Source of the DNA: RGIG3513 sp045658985 | GTDB lineage: Bacteria; Bacillota; Clostridia; Oscillospirales; Butyricicoccaceae | Assembly (NCBI GenBank): GCA_045658985.1 | Contig: JAZOWC010000003.1 | Location: 1 to 54,668 of the forward strand | Direction of reading: 5' to 3' | Length of the DNA stretch: 54,668 nucleotides | Shown: in pieces, positions 22,764 to 31,006 of the stretch | How the letters are laid out: every line of letters starts with the position of its first letter | How positions within the stretch are numbered: the first letter of the stretch is position 1 | The notes under the pieces: generated by a model | What the model saw: the letters and a program-made list of their open reading frames with translations, nothing else | The model's database searches: none | Told to the model about the DNA's origin: nothing | Translations under genes and position numbers: made by a program

Positions 22764-24170
22764 ATGCTGTTTTCAAGCGTATCCTTTTTATACTACTTTC
22801 TCCCCATAACCTTAGTATTGTGCCTTGCGCTGCCCAAAAGGCTGCGCAACGGCGCAATTCTTTTTACCAGCCTTATATTCTATGGTTGGGGAGAACCCAA
22901 ATACATCGTGTTTATGGTCATATCCATTCTTGTCGGATGGATAGCAGGCCTGCTGACCGAAAGATTCAGCGGCAAAGGCAAATGGATGCACAGACTGCCT
23001 ATGATAATATCCACCACAGTATGCCTGGGTATGCTGGGATATTTTAAGTATGCAGACTTCTTTATTGACAATTTCAACGCTGTGACCGGTCTGAGCATAC
23101 CTCTGCTGCGCATCGCACTGCCCATCGGTATCAGCTTTTATACCTTCCAGATACTCAGCTACGTTGTTGACGTCTACCGCAAGGATGCGGCCGCACAGAA
23201 GAACATCGTCAACTTCGGCGCATACGTAACTATGTTCCCCCAACTGATCGCAGGTCCTATCGTCCGTTACCGTGACATTGCCGTTCAGCTTGAGAACCGC
23301 TCTATGACTTTTGAGGGTGCAGCACTGGGCATCCGCAGATTTATCATCGGTCTGTCCAAAAAGGTGCTGATCGCCAACCTGCTGGGCGAACTGTGCGAGA
23401 TATTCAAAGCATCCAACGACAAGGCTGTGCTCTTCTACTGGCTGTACGCTCTGTGTCTGGTGCTCCATATCTACTTTGACTTCTCCGGCTACTCCGATAT
23501 GGCCATCGGTATCGGCAAGGTGCTTGGCTTTGACTTCTGCGAGAACTTCAACTATCCCATTATCTCTCAGAGCATTGCCGAGTGGTGGCGCCGCTGGCAC
23601 ATGTCTCTGGGCACATGGTTCCGTGACTATCTGTACATCCCTCTGGGCGGCAACCGCGTCAAGACGGGCAGATGGATCATCAACACCCTGATCGTATGGG
23701 GCTTGACCGGCTTCTGGCACGGCGCAAGCTGGAACTTTATTGCCTGGGGTCTGTATTTTGCGGCATTCCTGATGCTGGAGAAGTTCCTGATCGGCAAGCA
23801 TCTCAAAAAATGCCGTCCTCTTGCACACGTCTACGTGGCGATAGTGATGCTTATCAGCTTTGTTATCTTCAACGGCACAGATATGCGTGAGTCGCTGCAG
23901 TATATCGGCGCTATGTTCGGCGCATGCGACACTCCCCTCGTCTCCGACGAGTTTGTCTACTATCTGCGCTCTTACGGCCTGCTGATTGTTGCGGCACTGT
24001 TCGGTGCAACACCTGCCGTCAAGACACTGATCGTAAAGGCCAAGTCCAACAAGTCGCTGGAAAAGGTCATCAACCTCCTTGAGCCTGCTGTGCTGCTGGT
24101 GCTTATTGTTACTGTTACCGCGTTTTTGGTAGACGGAAGCTTTAACCCCTTCCTCTACTTCCGATTCTGA
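22764..24170 (+). CDS. MBOAT family membrane O-acyltransferase (AlgI/PatA-like)
   Basis: A 468-aa polytopic membrane protein expected to move acyl (usually acetyl) groups across the membrane for O-acylation of an envelope glycan. It carries the conserved RRWHMSLGTWFRDYLYIPLG block and the catalytic His in GFWHGASWNF (near residue 318), with about ten membrane helices. Length is normal for AlgI-like proteins. The next gene encodes its usual periplasmic-type DHHW partner. The acceptor glycan is not evident, since no polysaccharide genes are adjacent. Confidence 0.93.
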   Translation: MLFSSVSFLYYFLPITLVLCLALPKRLRNGAILFTSLIFYGWGEPKYIVFMVISILVGWIAGLLTERFSGKGKWMHRLPMIISTTVCLGMLGYFKYADFFIDNFNAVTGLSIPLLRIALPIGISFYTFQILSYVVDVYRKDAAAQKNIVNFGAYVTMFPQLIAGPIVRYRDIAVQLENRSMTFEGAALGIRRFIIGLSKKVLIANLLGELCEIFKASNDKAVLFYWLYALCLVLHIYFDFSGYSDMAIGIGKVLGFDFCENFNYPIISQSIAEWWRRWHMSLGTWFRDYLYIPLGGNRVKTGRWIINTLIVWGLTGFWHGASWNFIAWGLYFAAFLMLEKFLIGKHLKKCRPLAHVYVAIVMLISFVIFNGTDMRESLQYIGAMFGACDTPLVSDEFVYYLRSYGLLIVAALFGATPAVKTLIVKAKSNKSLEKVINLLEPAVLLVLIVTVTAFLVDGSFNPFLYFRF

Positions 24171-24187
24171 GAAAGGAGGCAAAAATA

Positions 24188-25312
24188 ATGTCAACCAAGA
24201 CCAAGAATATCGTCGTTACCCTGCTTTTTGCCTGCTTCCTCGCATTTTTCTCCCTCTTTTGCTGGCTCAAGCCTGCCGACGACTACTCTCTCGCCGAGCG
24301 GCGCGAGCTCAAGCAGTTCCCCAAGCTGACTTTTGGCACTGTTCTGTCTGCCGAGTTTATGAACAGCTTTGAGAGCTACGCTCTCGATCAGTTCCCCATC
24401 CGTGACTCCTTCCGCGCCATCAAGGCGTTTACCGCCATGAACATTATGGGGCAGAAGGATGTCAACGACCTGTACGAAAAAGACGGCTTCATCTCCAAGA
24501 TCGAGTACCCCACCAATCTGCCCTCAGTGGACAACGCAGTAAGCAAGCTGACTGCCCTCTACAACAGCTTTGTCAAGGACAAAAACTGCAACGTCTACAC
24601 TACCGTCGTGCCCGACAAGCACTATTTTATGGCGGATAAGTACTCCTACCTGTCTCTGGACTACGCCGCACTGATCAAAAAATACACCGAGGGTATGAGC
24701 TTTGCTCAGTATATCGACATTCTGCCTCTGCTGGGTATTGAGGACTACTACAAGACCGACACCCACTGGAAGCAGGAGGAGATCTATCACGTGGCTCAGG
24801 CTATCGCTCAGCAGATGGGCGTCAAGCTCGAGGCAAGCTACACCGAGCAGTCTCTGGGCGAGATATTCAAGGGTGTTTACGGCCATCAGTTTGCGCTCAG
24901 CTTTGACAGCGACGAGCTCAAGTATATGACCGCCCCCTATCAGAGCGGACTCAAAATATACAGCTGGGACAGCGGTGTGCCCGTGGAAATCCCCGTGTAC
25001 ACTCTGGAAAAGGCTGAGGGCAACGATCCCTACGATATTTTCCTGTCGGGCGCCAAGGTGTCTATGGTCACTATCGAGAACGAGAATGCCGCCACCGACC
25101 GCGAGCTTGTTATCTTCCGCGACTCCTTCGGCTCCTCTCTGTCCCCCTATTTTGCCGAGGGATACGCCAAGATCACCGTCCTCGACCCCCGAGTGCTGCC
25201 CCCCATGACCCTCAACTATCTGGTGCAGAACGGCACCATCAGCTTTGAGGGTGCAGACGTGCTGTTTATGTTCAGCTCCACCCTGCTCAACAGCTCCAAT
25301 GAGCTCAAGTAA
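24188..25312 (+). CDS. DHHW/AlgX-like protein, acyltransfer partner of the MBOAT protein
   Basis: A 374-aa protein with an N-terminal membrane anchor (about 8-28) and an extracytoplasmic SGNH-like domain. Catalytic-type residues are seen in DTHW (near 197-200, the DHHW signature) and RDSFGSSL (near 316-323). Such proteins take the acyl group passed by the MBOAT protein and place it on the glycan. Start follows GAAAGGAGG, 17 bp after the MBOAT stop. A terminator follows. Confidence 0.9.
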   Translation: MSTKTKNIVVTLLFACFLAFFSLFCWLKPADDYSLAERRELKQFPKLTFGTVLSAEFMNSFESYALDQFPIRDSFRAIKAFTAMNIMGQKDVNDLYEKDGFISKIEYPTNLPSVDNAVSKLTALYNSFVKDKNCNVYTTVVPDKHYFMADKYSYLSLDYAALIKKYTEGMSFAQYIDILPLLGIEDYYKTDTHWKQEEIYHVAQAIAQQMGVKLEASYTEQSLGEIFKGVYGHQFALSFDSDELKYMTAPYQSGLKIYSWDSGVPVEIPVYTLEKAEGNDPYDIFLSGAKVSMVTIENENAATDRELVIFRDSFGSSLSPYFAEGYAKITVLDPRVLPPMTLNYLVQNGTISFEGADVLFMFSSTLLNSSNELK

Positions 25313-25336
25313 AAGACCCAAAAGCACAAAAAAACT

Positions 25337-25365
25337 ATCCCCGACGGATATATTCCGCCGGGGAT
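25337..25365 (+). terminator. Terminator of the MBOAT operon
   Basis: A stem of 7 plus 4 bp with one mismatch (25337-25348 with 25354-25365), then TTTTTG. Confidence 0.8.
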
Positions 25366-25374
25366 TTTTGTTTT

Positions 25375-25404
25375 TTGACATAGATATCGGCTGTATGATA
25401 AAAT
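25375..25404 (+). promoter_or_regulatory. Promoter of the ECF sigma/anti-sigma operon
   Basis: TTGACA (25375-25380), 18-bp spacer, TAAAAT (25399-25404). Downstream, AACCC (near 25413) and CGTTT (near 25432) vaguely resemble an ECF-type autoregulated promoter, but the spacing is uncertain. Confidence 0.55.
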
Positions 25405-25468
25405 TATTTTGACAACCCGTGTAAGATTTTGGCGTTTGGGCGGTCTTATAGGCAAAGGAGGTGATAGG

Positions 25469-25948
25469 ATGACCGAGTTTGAGCAGATCTACAGCGCGTA
25501 TTTCCACGACGTTTTTCTGTACATCCGAAAGCTTTCGGGAAACGAGCATATCGCCGAGGAGATAACCAGCGAGACTTTTTTCAAGGCTATGAAGTCTATA
25601 GGCAGTTTCCGCGGTGACTGCGAGATGCGGGTCTGGCTATGCCAGATAGCCAAAAACTGCTATCACAGCTATCTCAAAAAGATCGGGCAGGCAGACAGTC
25701 TTGACGACGCAAGTATTGCAGACACCGACTGCTCCGTTGAGGAGAAAATAGCCCGGCAGGATGAAATCTCACGGATACGCAGGGTTCTTCACACCCTCCC
25801 CGAGCCTTACAAGGAGGTTTTTATGTGGAGAGTGTTCGGTGAGCTCAGCTTCAAACAGATCGGACAGATATTCAACAAGTCCGAAAACTGGGCTTGCGTC
25901 ACCTATCACCGCGCAAAAATCAAGATAAAAGAAGGATTGGAGGAATAA
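25469..25948 (+). CDS. ECF-type RNA polymerase sigma factor
   Basis: A 159-aa sigma factor with region 2 (about 5-70, including EEITSETFFKAM and a -10-binding stretch up to WLCQIAKN) and region 4 (about 100-155, with an HTH at LSFKQIGQIFNKSENWACV). No region 1 or 3 is present. The frame is open further upstream, but the ATG at 25469 sits right after GCAAAGGAGGTGATAGG. It is followed without a gap by its anti-sigma gene. The regulon is unknown. Confidence 0.93.
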   Translation: MTEFEQIYSAYFHDVFLYIRKLSGNEHIAEEITSETFFKAMKSIGSFRGDCEMRVWLCQIAKNCYHSYLKKIGQADSLDDASIADTDCSVEEKIARQDEISRIRRVLHTLPEPYKEVFMWRVFGELSFKQIGQIFNKSENWACVTYHRAKIKIKEGLEE

Positions 25949-26632
25949 ATGGTGATAAACGAGTGCAATATTATCAGGGATATTCTCCCCCTGTATCTTG
26001 AGAATATGGTCAGCGAGGACACGGCGGCTTTTGTCAAAGGCCATCTGGAAAATTGCGAAGCATGCCGCAGAGAGCTTGAGGCACTCAAATCCGGCGAAGA
26101 AATAGGCAATATGACGAGCGAGCACACCGGCGAGGACAAGGCGGCGTTGCTGGCGCTGAAAAAGAAGATGAAAAGAAAGAAGATCACGACCATAGCCGTG
26201 ACCGCTGTCTGTATTATCGCCGCGGTGCTGCTTTGTGTGCAGTTCTATTTCTACATGAATATCAGCGGTAAGCGGCTGGATAATCTTGACAAGCTTGACG
26301 AAGTACCGCTGAGTATATCGGTATTTCGCTACGATCAATATAAAACTCCGGGACCTGTCCCCACAATAACCCTGACGGACGAGCAATTGAGGCAGCTGCA
26401 GGAGCTTTTGAGTGAGACGACCTTCAAGCGGAGATTTACTTCTCTCCGCCCAACAGAATTTCGCACCGCCGATTATTTCATTTCCGCAGACTGGGATAAT
26501 GACGGATTTTACGATGATTTTGTGCGTATAGGTGACAACGGGTATATGGCTATCGGCAAAAGCACAATATACCACCAGGCAAAAGACTCCGATTTTGCAG
26601 CCAAGTTCAGAGCAATAATCGAAAACAAATAA
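25949..26632 (+). CDS. Membrane anti-sigma factor with N-terminal zinc finger
   Basis: A 227-aa protein. The N-terminal ZAS motif H32-x3-C36-x2-C39 (HLENCEAC) should hold the sigma factor in the cytoplasm. One membrane helix (about 79-100) leads to an outside domain of about 125 residues that I do not recognise, likely sensing an envelope signal. Its ATG directly follows the sigma stop codon, with TTGGAGG upstream, so the two proteins are made in step. Confidence 0.9.
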   Translation: MVINECNIIRDILPLYLENMVSEDTAAFVKGHLENCEACRRELEALKSGEEIGNMTSEHTGEDKAALLALKKKMKRKKITTIAVTAVCIIAAVLLCVQFYFYMNISGKRLDNLDKLDEVPLSISVFRYDQYKTPGPVPTITLTDEQLRQLQELLSETTFKRRFTSLRPTEFRTADYFISADWDNDGFYDDFVRIGDNGYMAIGKSTIYHQAKDSDFAAKFRAIIENK

Positions 26633-26636
26633 CATA

Positions 26637-26668
26637 AAAAAGACTGTTCCCGTGGGAACAGTCTTTTT
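26637..26668. terminator. Bidirectional terminator between anti-sigma and aspS
   Basis: A 15-bp perfect inverted repeat (26637-26651 with 26654-26668) with A-tract and T-tract arms, serving both convergent operons. Confidence 0.9.
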
Positions 26669-26681
26669 ATTTGGTTTATTC

Positions 26682-28460
26682 TTACTTTTCTTCGATGTCG
26701 GTCTTGATGGACAGTTCTCTCAGCTGCTTGAGGTCGACAAAGTCGGGGGCGTCGGTCATCAGCTCGGATGCGTTCTGCACCTTGGGGAATGCGATAACGT
26801 CGCGGATGCTCTCGGTGTCTGCCAGATGCATTACGATACGGTCGAGGCCGTATGCCAGACCGCCGTGGGGAGGTGCGCCGTAGCGGAATGCATTGATAAG
26901 GTAGCCGAAGCGAGCCTGTGCTTCTTCTTCGCTGAAGCCGAGGGCCTTGAACATCTGCTTCTGGACGTCACTGCGGTGGATACGGATGGAGCCGCCGCCC
27001 AGCTCGGTGCCGTTGAGGACGATATCGTAGGCTTTGGCGCGCATATTCTGAGGCTCGGTGTCAAACAGATGGATATCCTCGTCCATGGGAGCGGTGAAGG
27101 GATGATGCTTGGCGTACAGACGGGTGTTGCCCTCGTCGTCCTCGCCGTACTCGAACATGGGGAACTCGGTGACCCACAGCAGCTTGTAGACGCCTGCGGG
27201 GATGAGGCCCATCTTCTTGGCAACGTGGCATCTGAGTGCGCCCACGGCGTTCTGTGCGGTCTCCTCATCCTCGTGAGCTACGCACAGCAGCAGGTCGCCG
27301 GGAACAACCTGTGCCTTCTCCTTGATGGCTGCGATGCTCTCCTCGGTCATAAACTTGGCAAAGGAGCTGCTCTGCTCGCCTGCAGAGGTAGTCTTGAGCC
27401 ATGCCAGACCCTTGGCCTTGTAGCTCTTGACGAACTCGCCCAGAGCGTCGATCTCCTTGCGGCTCAGCTTGTCGCCGCCGCCCTTTACGTTGATGGCCTG
27501 AATGCTCTTGGCATTCTCAAACACGGCAAAGCCGCACTTTTCGCACTTGTCGGTGAGATCACAAAGCTCCATATCAAATCTCAGGTCGGGCTTGTCCGAG
27601 CCGAAGCGTGCCATAGCTTCTTTGTAGGTGATGCGCTGGAAGGGGGTCTGGATCTCAACGTCCAGAACCTCTCTGAACAGGCGCTTGATGAAGCCTTCCT
27701 GCATTGCGATGACGTCGTCAACGTCAACGTAGCTCATCTCGAGGTCGATCTGGGTGAACTCGGGCTGACGGTCGTAGCGCAGATCCTCGTCTCTGAAGCA
27801 GCGGGCGATCTGGAAATAACGGTCAAAGCCCGACAGCATCAGCAGCTGCTTGTACTGCTGGGGAGACTGGGGCAGAGCGTAGAACTTGCCGGGATGGACG
27901 CGGGAGGGAACAAGATAGTCACGGGCGCCCTCGGGGGTGGACTTGGTGAGGATGGGGGTCTCTATCTCAAAGAAGCCGTTCTCGTCAAAGTAGTCGCGGG
28001 TGATCTTGGCTACACGGTGACGGATGGCAAGAGTCTTCTGCAGGGAGGGGCGGCGCAGGTCGAGGTAACGATACTTGAGGCGGAGGGCATCGTTGACGTT
28101 GACGTCGTCGGAGATCTCAAAGGGAGGGGTCTCGGATGCGGAATACAGCTCAAGCTCCTCGGCTACGATCTCGATCTTGCCGGTGGGGATCTTGTCATTG
28201 ATTGCCGAACGCATACGGACGGTGCCGGTGATGCGGACGGTGTATTCGGCGCGGAGGGCAAAGGCTTTTTCTGCCAGTTCGTCGTTGATGCTGCGGTCAA
28301 ACACGCACTGTACGATACCCTCTCTGTCGCGCACGTCGATAAAGATCAGTGCGCCGAGGTCACGGTTGCGGGCTACCCAGCCGCAGACGGACACTCTCTG
28401 GCCTATATTCTCCTCGCGGAGGCTGCCGCAGTATACGCGGGGTGCAGACATATTTTTCAT
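26682..28460 (-). CDS. aspS: Aspartyl-tRNA synthetase
   Basis: A 592-aa class II synthetase of bacterial type: N-terminal OB-fold anticodon-binding domain (about 1-110), catalytic core with motif 2 (FRDEDLRYDRQPEFTQID), a GAD insertion domain (about 290-420) and motif 3 (GLAYGLDRIVMHL). The size and GAD domain separate it from the archaeal type. Whether it is discriminating or also charges tRNA-Asn cannot be settled by eye. It follows hisS with one base between, the usual hisS-aspS pair, and ends the minD-mgsA-hisS-aspS operon. Confidence 0.96.
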   Translation of the reverse strand: MKNMSAPRVYCGSLREENIGQRVSVCGWVARNRDLGALIFIDVRDREGIVQCVFDRSINDELAEKAFALRAEYTVRITGTVRMRSAINDKIPTGKIEIVAEELELYSASETPPFEISDDVNVNDALRLKYRYLDLRRPSLQKTLAIRHRVAKITRDYFDENGFFEIETPILTKSTPEGARDYLVPSRVHPGKFYALPQSPQQYKQLLMLSGFDRYFQIARCFRDEDLRYDRQPEFTQIDLEMSYVDVDDVIAMQEGFIKRLFREVLDVEIQTPFQRITYKEAMARFGSDKPDLRFDMELCDLTDKCEKCGFAVFENAKSIQAINVKGGGDKLSRKEIDALGEFVKSYKAKGLAWLKTTSAGEQSSSFAKFMTEESIAAIKEKAQVVPGDLLLCVAHEDEETAQNAVGALRCHVAKKMGLIPAGVYKLLWVTEFPMFEYGEDDEGNTRLYAKHHPFTAPMDEDIHLFDTEPQNMRAKAYDIVLNGTELGGGSIRIHRSDVQKQMFKALGFSEEEAQARFGYLINAFRYGAPPHGGLAYGLDRIVMHLADTESIRDVIAFPKVQNASELMTDAPDFVDLKQLRELSIKTDIEEK

Positions 28461-28461
28461 A

Positions 28462-29733
28462 TCAGTTCTGTCCTTTCTTTATTGCCGAGGCAATGAGCTC
28501 TGCCTCAAGAGTGATCTCACGCTGCTCTTTGAGACGCATATTTTTGAGGATGGCCTGGTTGTTATTGACTTCGCTCTCGCCCAGCACGATGGTGTACTTG
28601 GCGCCGATGCGGTCGGCGTTCTTCATCTGTGCCTTGAGGCCTCGGGAGCAGAGGTCGGTCTCAACGGACACGCCCAGCTCTCTCAGTGCCGCCGCGGTCT
28701 TGAGTGCTGCCTGAGCGCCGCAGGGGTCGGCAGAAGCTATAAATACGTCGCAGGTATCGGCTTCGGGGAACACAAAGCCCGATGCCTCGGCTGCCAGCAG
28801 CAGACGCTCGAGGCCGCAGCCGAAGCCGACTGCAGGGGTGGCGGCGCCGCCCAGCTGCTCGATGAGGCCGTCGTATCTTCCGCCGCCGCAGACAGTTCCC
28901 TGTGCGCCGATGCCCGAGAACACGAACTCGAACACGGTCTTGGTGTAGTAGTCGAGGCCGCGGACAATGGAGGTGTCTACCTCATAATCGATGCCCATCT
29001 GTGTGAGGGAGGACTTGAGTCCCTCAAAGTGGCTTGCGCAATCCTCGCAGAGGAAGTCTACTGCGCGGGGTGCGTCCTCGGCGATGGCCGAGCAGACGGG
29101 GCTCTTGCAGTCGAGGATACGCATGGGGTTCTTGTCCAGACGGCCGAGGCAGGTCTCGCAGAGCTCCTGCTTTTTGCCCTCAAAATACTCGTGGAGCGCC
29201 TTGTGATAGGCGGGACGGCAATGGGGGCAGCCGATGGAGTTGATGCGCAGCTTGGTGGCAATACCCAGCTTGCGGATAAAGGTGCTTGCCAGCGCGATTA
29301 CCTCGGCATCAGCGGTGTAGCTCTGTGCGCCGAAGCACTCGATGCCGAACTGATGATGCTCGCGCAGGCGGCCTGCCTGAGGCTTCTCGTATCTGAAGTT
29401 GGGGACTATGTAATAGGCTTTGTAGGGGGCGCCGTTCTGTGCCTCGCCGTTCTCGATATAGGAACGAACGGTGGATGCGGTGCCTTCGGGTCTCAGGGTG
29501 ATGCTTCTGCCGCCCTTGTCCTCAAAGGTGTACATCTCCTTCTGCACCACGTCGGTGGTGTCGCCCACGCCGCGGATGAACAGCTCGGTGTGCTCGAACA
29601 CGGGGAAGCGTGTTTCGCGGTAGCCGAACAGTCTGGCGCAATCGCGGAGCAGGTTCTCGGCATAATGCCAGCGGTATACGTCGGACACGGTAACGTCAGC
29701 CGTGCCTTTTGGTCTCTGGATCTTCTGACTCAT
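28462..29733 (-). CDS. hisS: Histidyl-tRNA synthetase
   Basis: A 423-aa class II synthetase. Motif 1 and 2 regions are present, with LRPEGTASTVRSYIEN and FRYEKPQAGRLREHHQFG, and the histidine-specific motifs SIVRGLDYYTKTVFEF and CGGGRYDGL. A C-terminal anticodon-binding alpha/beta domain follows (about 330-423). Start overlaps the mgsA stop by 4 nt (ATGA). Confidence 0.96.
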   Translation of the reverse strand: MSQKIQRPKGTADVTVSDVYRWHYAENLLRDCARLFGYRETRFPVFEHTELFIRGVGDTTDVVQKEMYTFEDKGGRSITLRPEGTASTVRSYIENGEAQNGAPYKAYYIVPNFRYEKPQAGRLREHHQFGIECFGAQSYTADAEVIALASTFIRKLGIATKLRINSIGCPHCRPAYHKALHEYFEGKKQELCETCLGRLDKNPMRILDCKSPVCSAIAEDAPRAVDFLCEDCASHFEGLKSSLTQMGIDYEVDTSIVRGLDYYTKTVFEFVFSGIGAQGTVCGGGRYDGLIEQLGGAATPAVGFGCGLERLLLAAEASGFVFPEADTCDVFIASADPCGAQAALKTAAALRELGVSVETDLCSRGLKAQMKNADRIGAKYTIVLGESEVNNNQAILKNMRLKEQREITLEAELIASAIKKGQN

Positions 29734-30149
29734 TTTCTCTTTCCGTCCTTGAACATAGGATTTACAATTTCACGCCAGTCAAGGTCGCCTCTGTCAAGAG
29801 CGCAGACCAGGACTTCTGCAGAAGCAAGATTGGTTGCCACGGGGATGGTATGCATATCGCAATTGCGCATGATCTCGATATGATGACGGGTCAACGAATA
29901 GTCATTCATGGGATCACGCAGCATAATTACCAGATCTATCTCATTGTAGGCGCAGCGGGCAGATATCTGCTCCTCGCCGCCTGTTCCGGGCAGCAGACAG
30001 TGAACATTAAGACCGGTAGCGTCGGCTACCATTTTGCCGGTGGTGCGGGTTGCAAAGATGTTGTGCTTGGCCAGGATTCCGCAATAAGCTATGCAGAACT
30101 GGATCATAAGCTCTTTTTTGCTGTTTTCGGCAATCAAGGCTACGTTCAT
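29730..30149 (-). CDS. mgsA: Methylglyoxal synthase-like protein with altered active site
   Basis: A 139-aa MGS-fold protein of about the right length. Conserved framework: VALIAE at the start, TRTTGK phosphate loop (35-40), ATGLNVH, LRDPMND and IPVATNLASAE. However, the catalytic Asp of the GGDQQ motif (D71 in E. coli MgsA) is E59 here (GGEEQ), and the positions of the E. coli catalytic-site histidines H19 and H98 appear to be E and L. True synthase activity on dihydroxyacetone phosphate is therefore doubtful. It may bind a phosphorylated ligand or be a divergent clostridial enzyme. It lies between minD and hisS with AAAGGAGG upstream. Confidence 0.72.
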   Translation of the reverse strand: MNVALIAENSKKELMIQFCIAYCGILAKHNIFATRTTGKMVADATGLNVHCLLPGTGGEEQISARCAYNEIDLVIMLRDPMNDYSLTRHHIEIMRNCDMHTIPVATNLASAEVLVCALDRGDLDWREIVNPMFKDGKRK

Positions 30150-30170
30150 CGGCTGTTTTCCTCCTTTTTC

Positions 30171-30923
30171 TCAATAACGACCCGGGACAGAGTCCAGAAG
30201 TCGGATTTTTTCTCCTTTGATTCTTCCTGCTATGTTGAAATATGCCTGCCAGGCGGGGCTTTTTTTCTCGAATGCAAGCAGTTTGCCGCCGTTGCCGCAG
30301 GCGATAACAGACTTGTCCTCGGGCACGACACCGATAAGTCCCAGACCTGCCTGATCCATTGCGGCGTCGATGTTGACGGCCTCACCCCGATCTATCATAC
30401 CGCTGCGAACGCGGTTGACCACTATCTTGACGTTCTGCTGACCCTGCTCGCCCATCAATATGCCCATCTTCTGTCCGCCGCGCAGGGAGGTATGGTCGGG
30501 GGTGGACACAACGAGTGCGCGGTCGGCGCAGGTGCAAAAATCAAGGATATTGTCACTGAGGCCTGCGGGACAGTCCACAATGGTGTATGTAAAATGCTCG
30601 CGGGCAACCTGCACAAGCGCAGCTATCTGCTCACGCTCAAAAACACGGGGGCTTGCGGGAGCGGTAAGCAGACGGAGATTCCTGACCGTCTCGTGCTTGA
30701 CGGCGGCATCTTTGAGAGAGGATTTGCCCTCGATAACGTCGGCATAGCTGAACAGCACGCGGCTTGTCATACCCAGAATCAGGTCAAGACTGCGGAGTCC
30801 CGCGTCGGTGTCTATGAGCAGCACCTTCTCACCGCGGGCGCACAAGGCTACCGCAAGATTGGCGCAAAAGGAGCTTTTGCCCGTTCCGCCCTTGCCCGAT
30901 GCAACTGCGATCACTGTGCCCAC
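30171..30923 (-). CDS. minD: MinD-like septum-site ATPase
   Basis: A 250-aa ParA/MinD ATPase with deviant Walker A (GKGGTGKSS, about 10-18), switch motif DTDAGLRSLDLILG and DCPAGLSDN. The GLRSLD signature favours MinD over ParA or Mrp. GTG at 30923 is chosen as start because AAGGAAG lies just upstream; the longer frame from 30968 has no ribosome site and would start upstream of the transcription start. The C-terminal end (KIRLLDSVPGRY) does not clearly show the usual basic amphipathic membrane helix. No minC or minE gene is next to it, unlike the standard clostridial mreCD-mrdA-minCDE order. Confidence 0.8.
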   Translation of the reverse strand: MGTVIAVASGKGGTGKSSFCANLAVALCARGEKVLLIDTDAGLRSLDLILGMTSRVLFSYADVIEGKSSLKDAAVKHETVRNLRLLTAPASPRVFEREQIAALVQVAREHFTYTIVDCPAGLSDNILDFCTCADRALVVSTPDHTSLRGGQKMGILMGEQGQQNVKIVVNRVRSGMIDRGEAVNIDAAMDQAGLGLIGVVPEDKSVIACGNGGKLLAFEKKSPAWQAYFNIAGRIKGEKIRLLDSVPGRY

Positions 30924-30956
30924 AAGTTTCACTTCCTTTTGTTTTGGTAATATAAT

Positions 30957-30985
30957 ATTATACATCACTCTCTGCCGTTTAACAA
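30957..30985 (-). promoter_or_regulatory. Promoter of the minD-mgsA-hisS-aspS operon
   Basis: Minus-strand TTGTTA (30980-30985), 17-bp spacer, TATAAT (30957-30962). An 8-bp hairpin (TCTGCCGT/ACGGCAGA, 30971-30978 with 30991-30998) overlaps the spacer and -35 and may end the mrdA transcript. Confidence 0.65.
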
Positions 30986-31006
30986 TAGGGACGGCAGAAA
31001 TATTAT

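Noticed and set aside
26652..28496. A 614-codon open frame on the plus strand
   Set aside because: It is antisense to aspS, whose motifs are complete.
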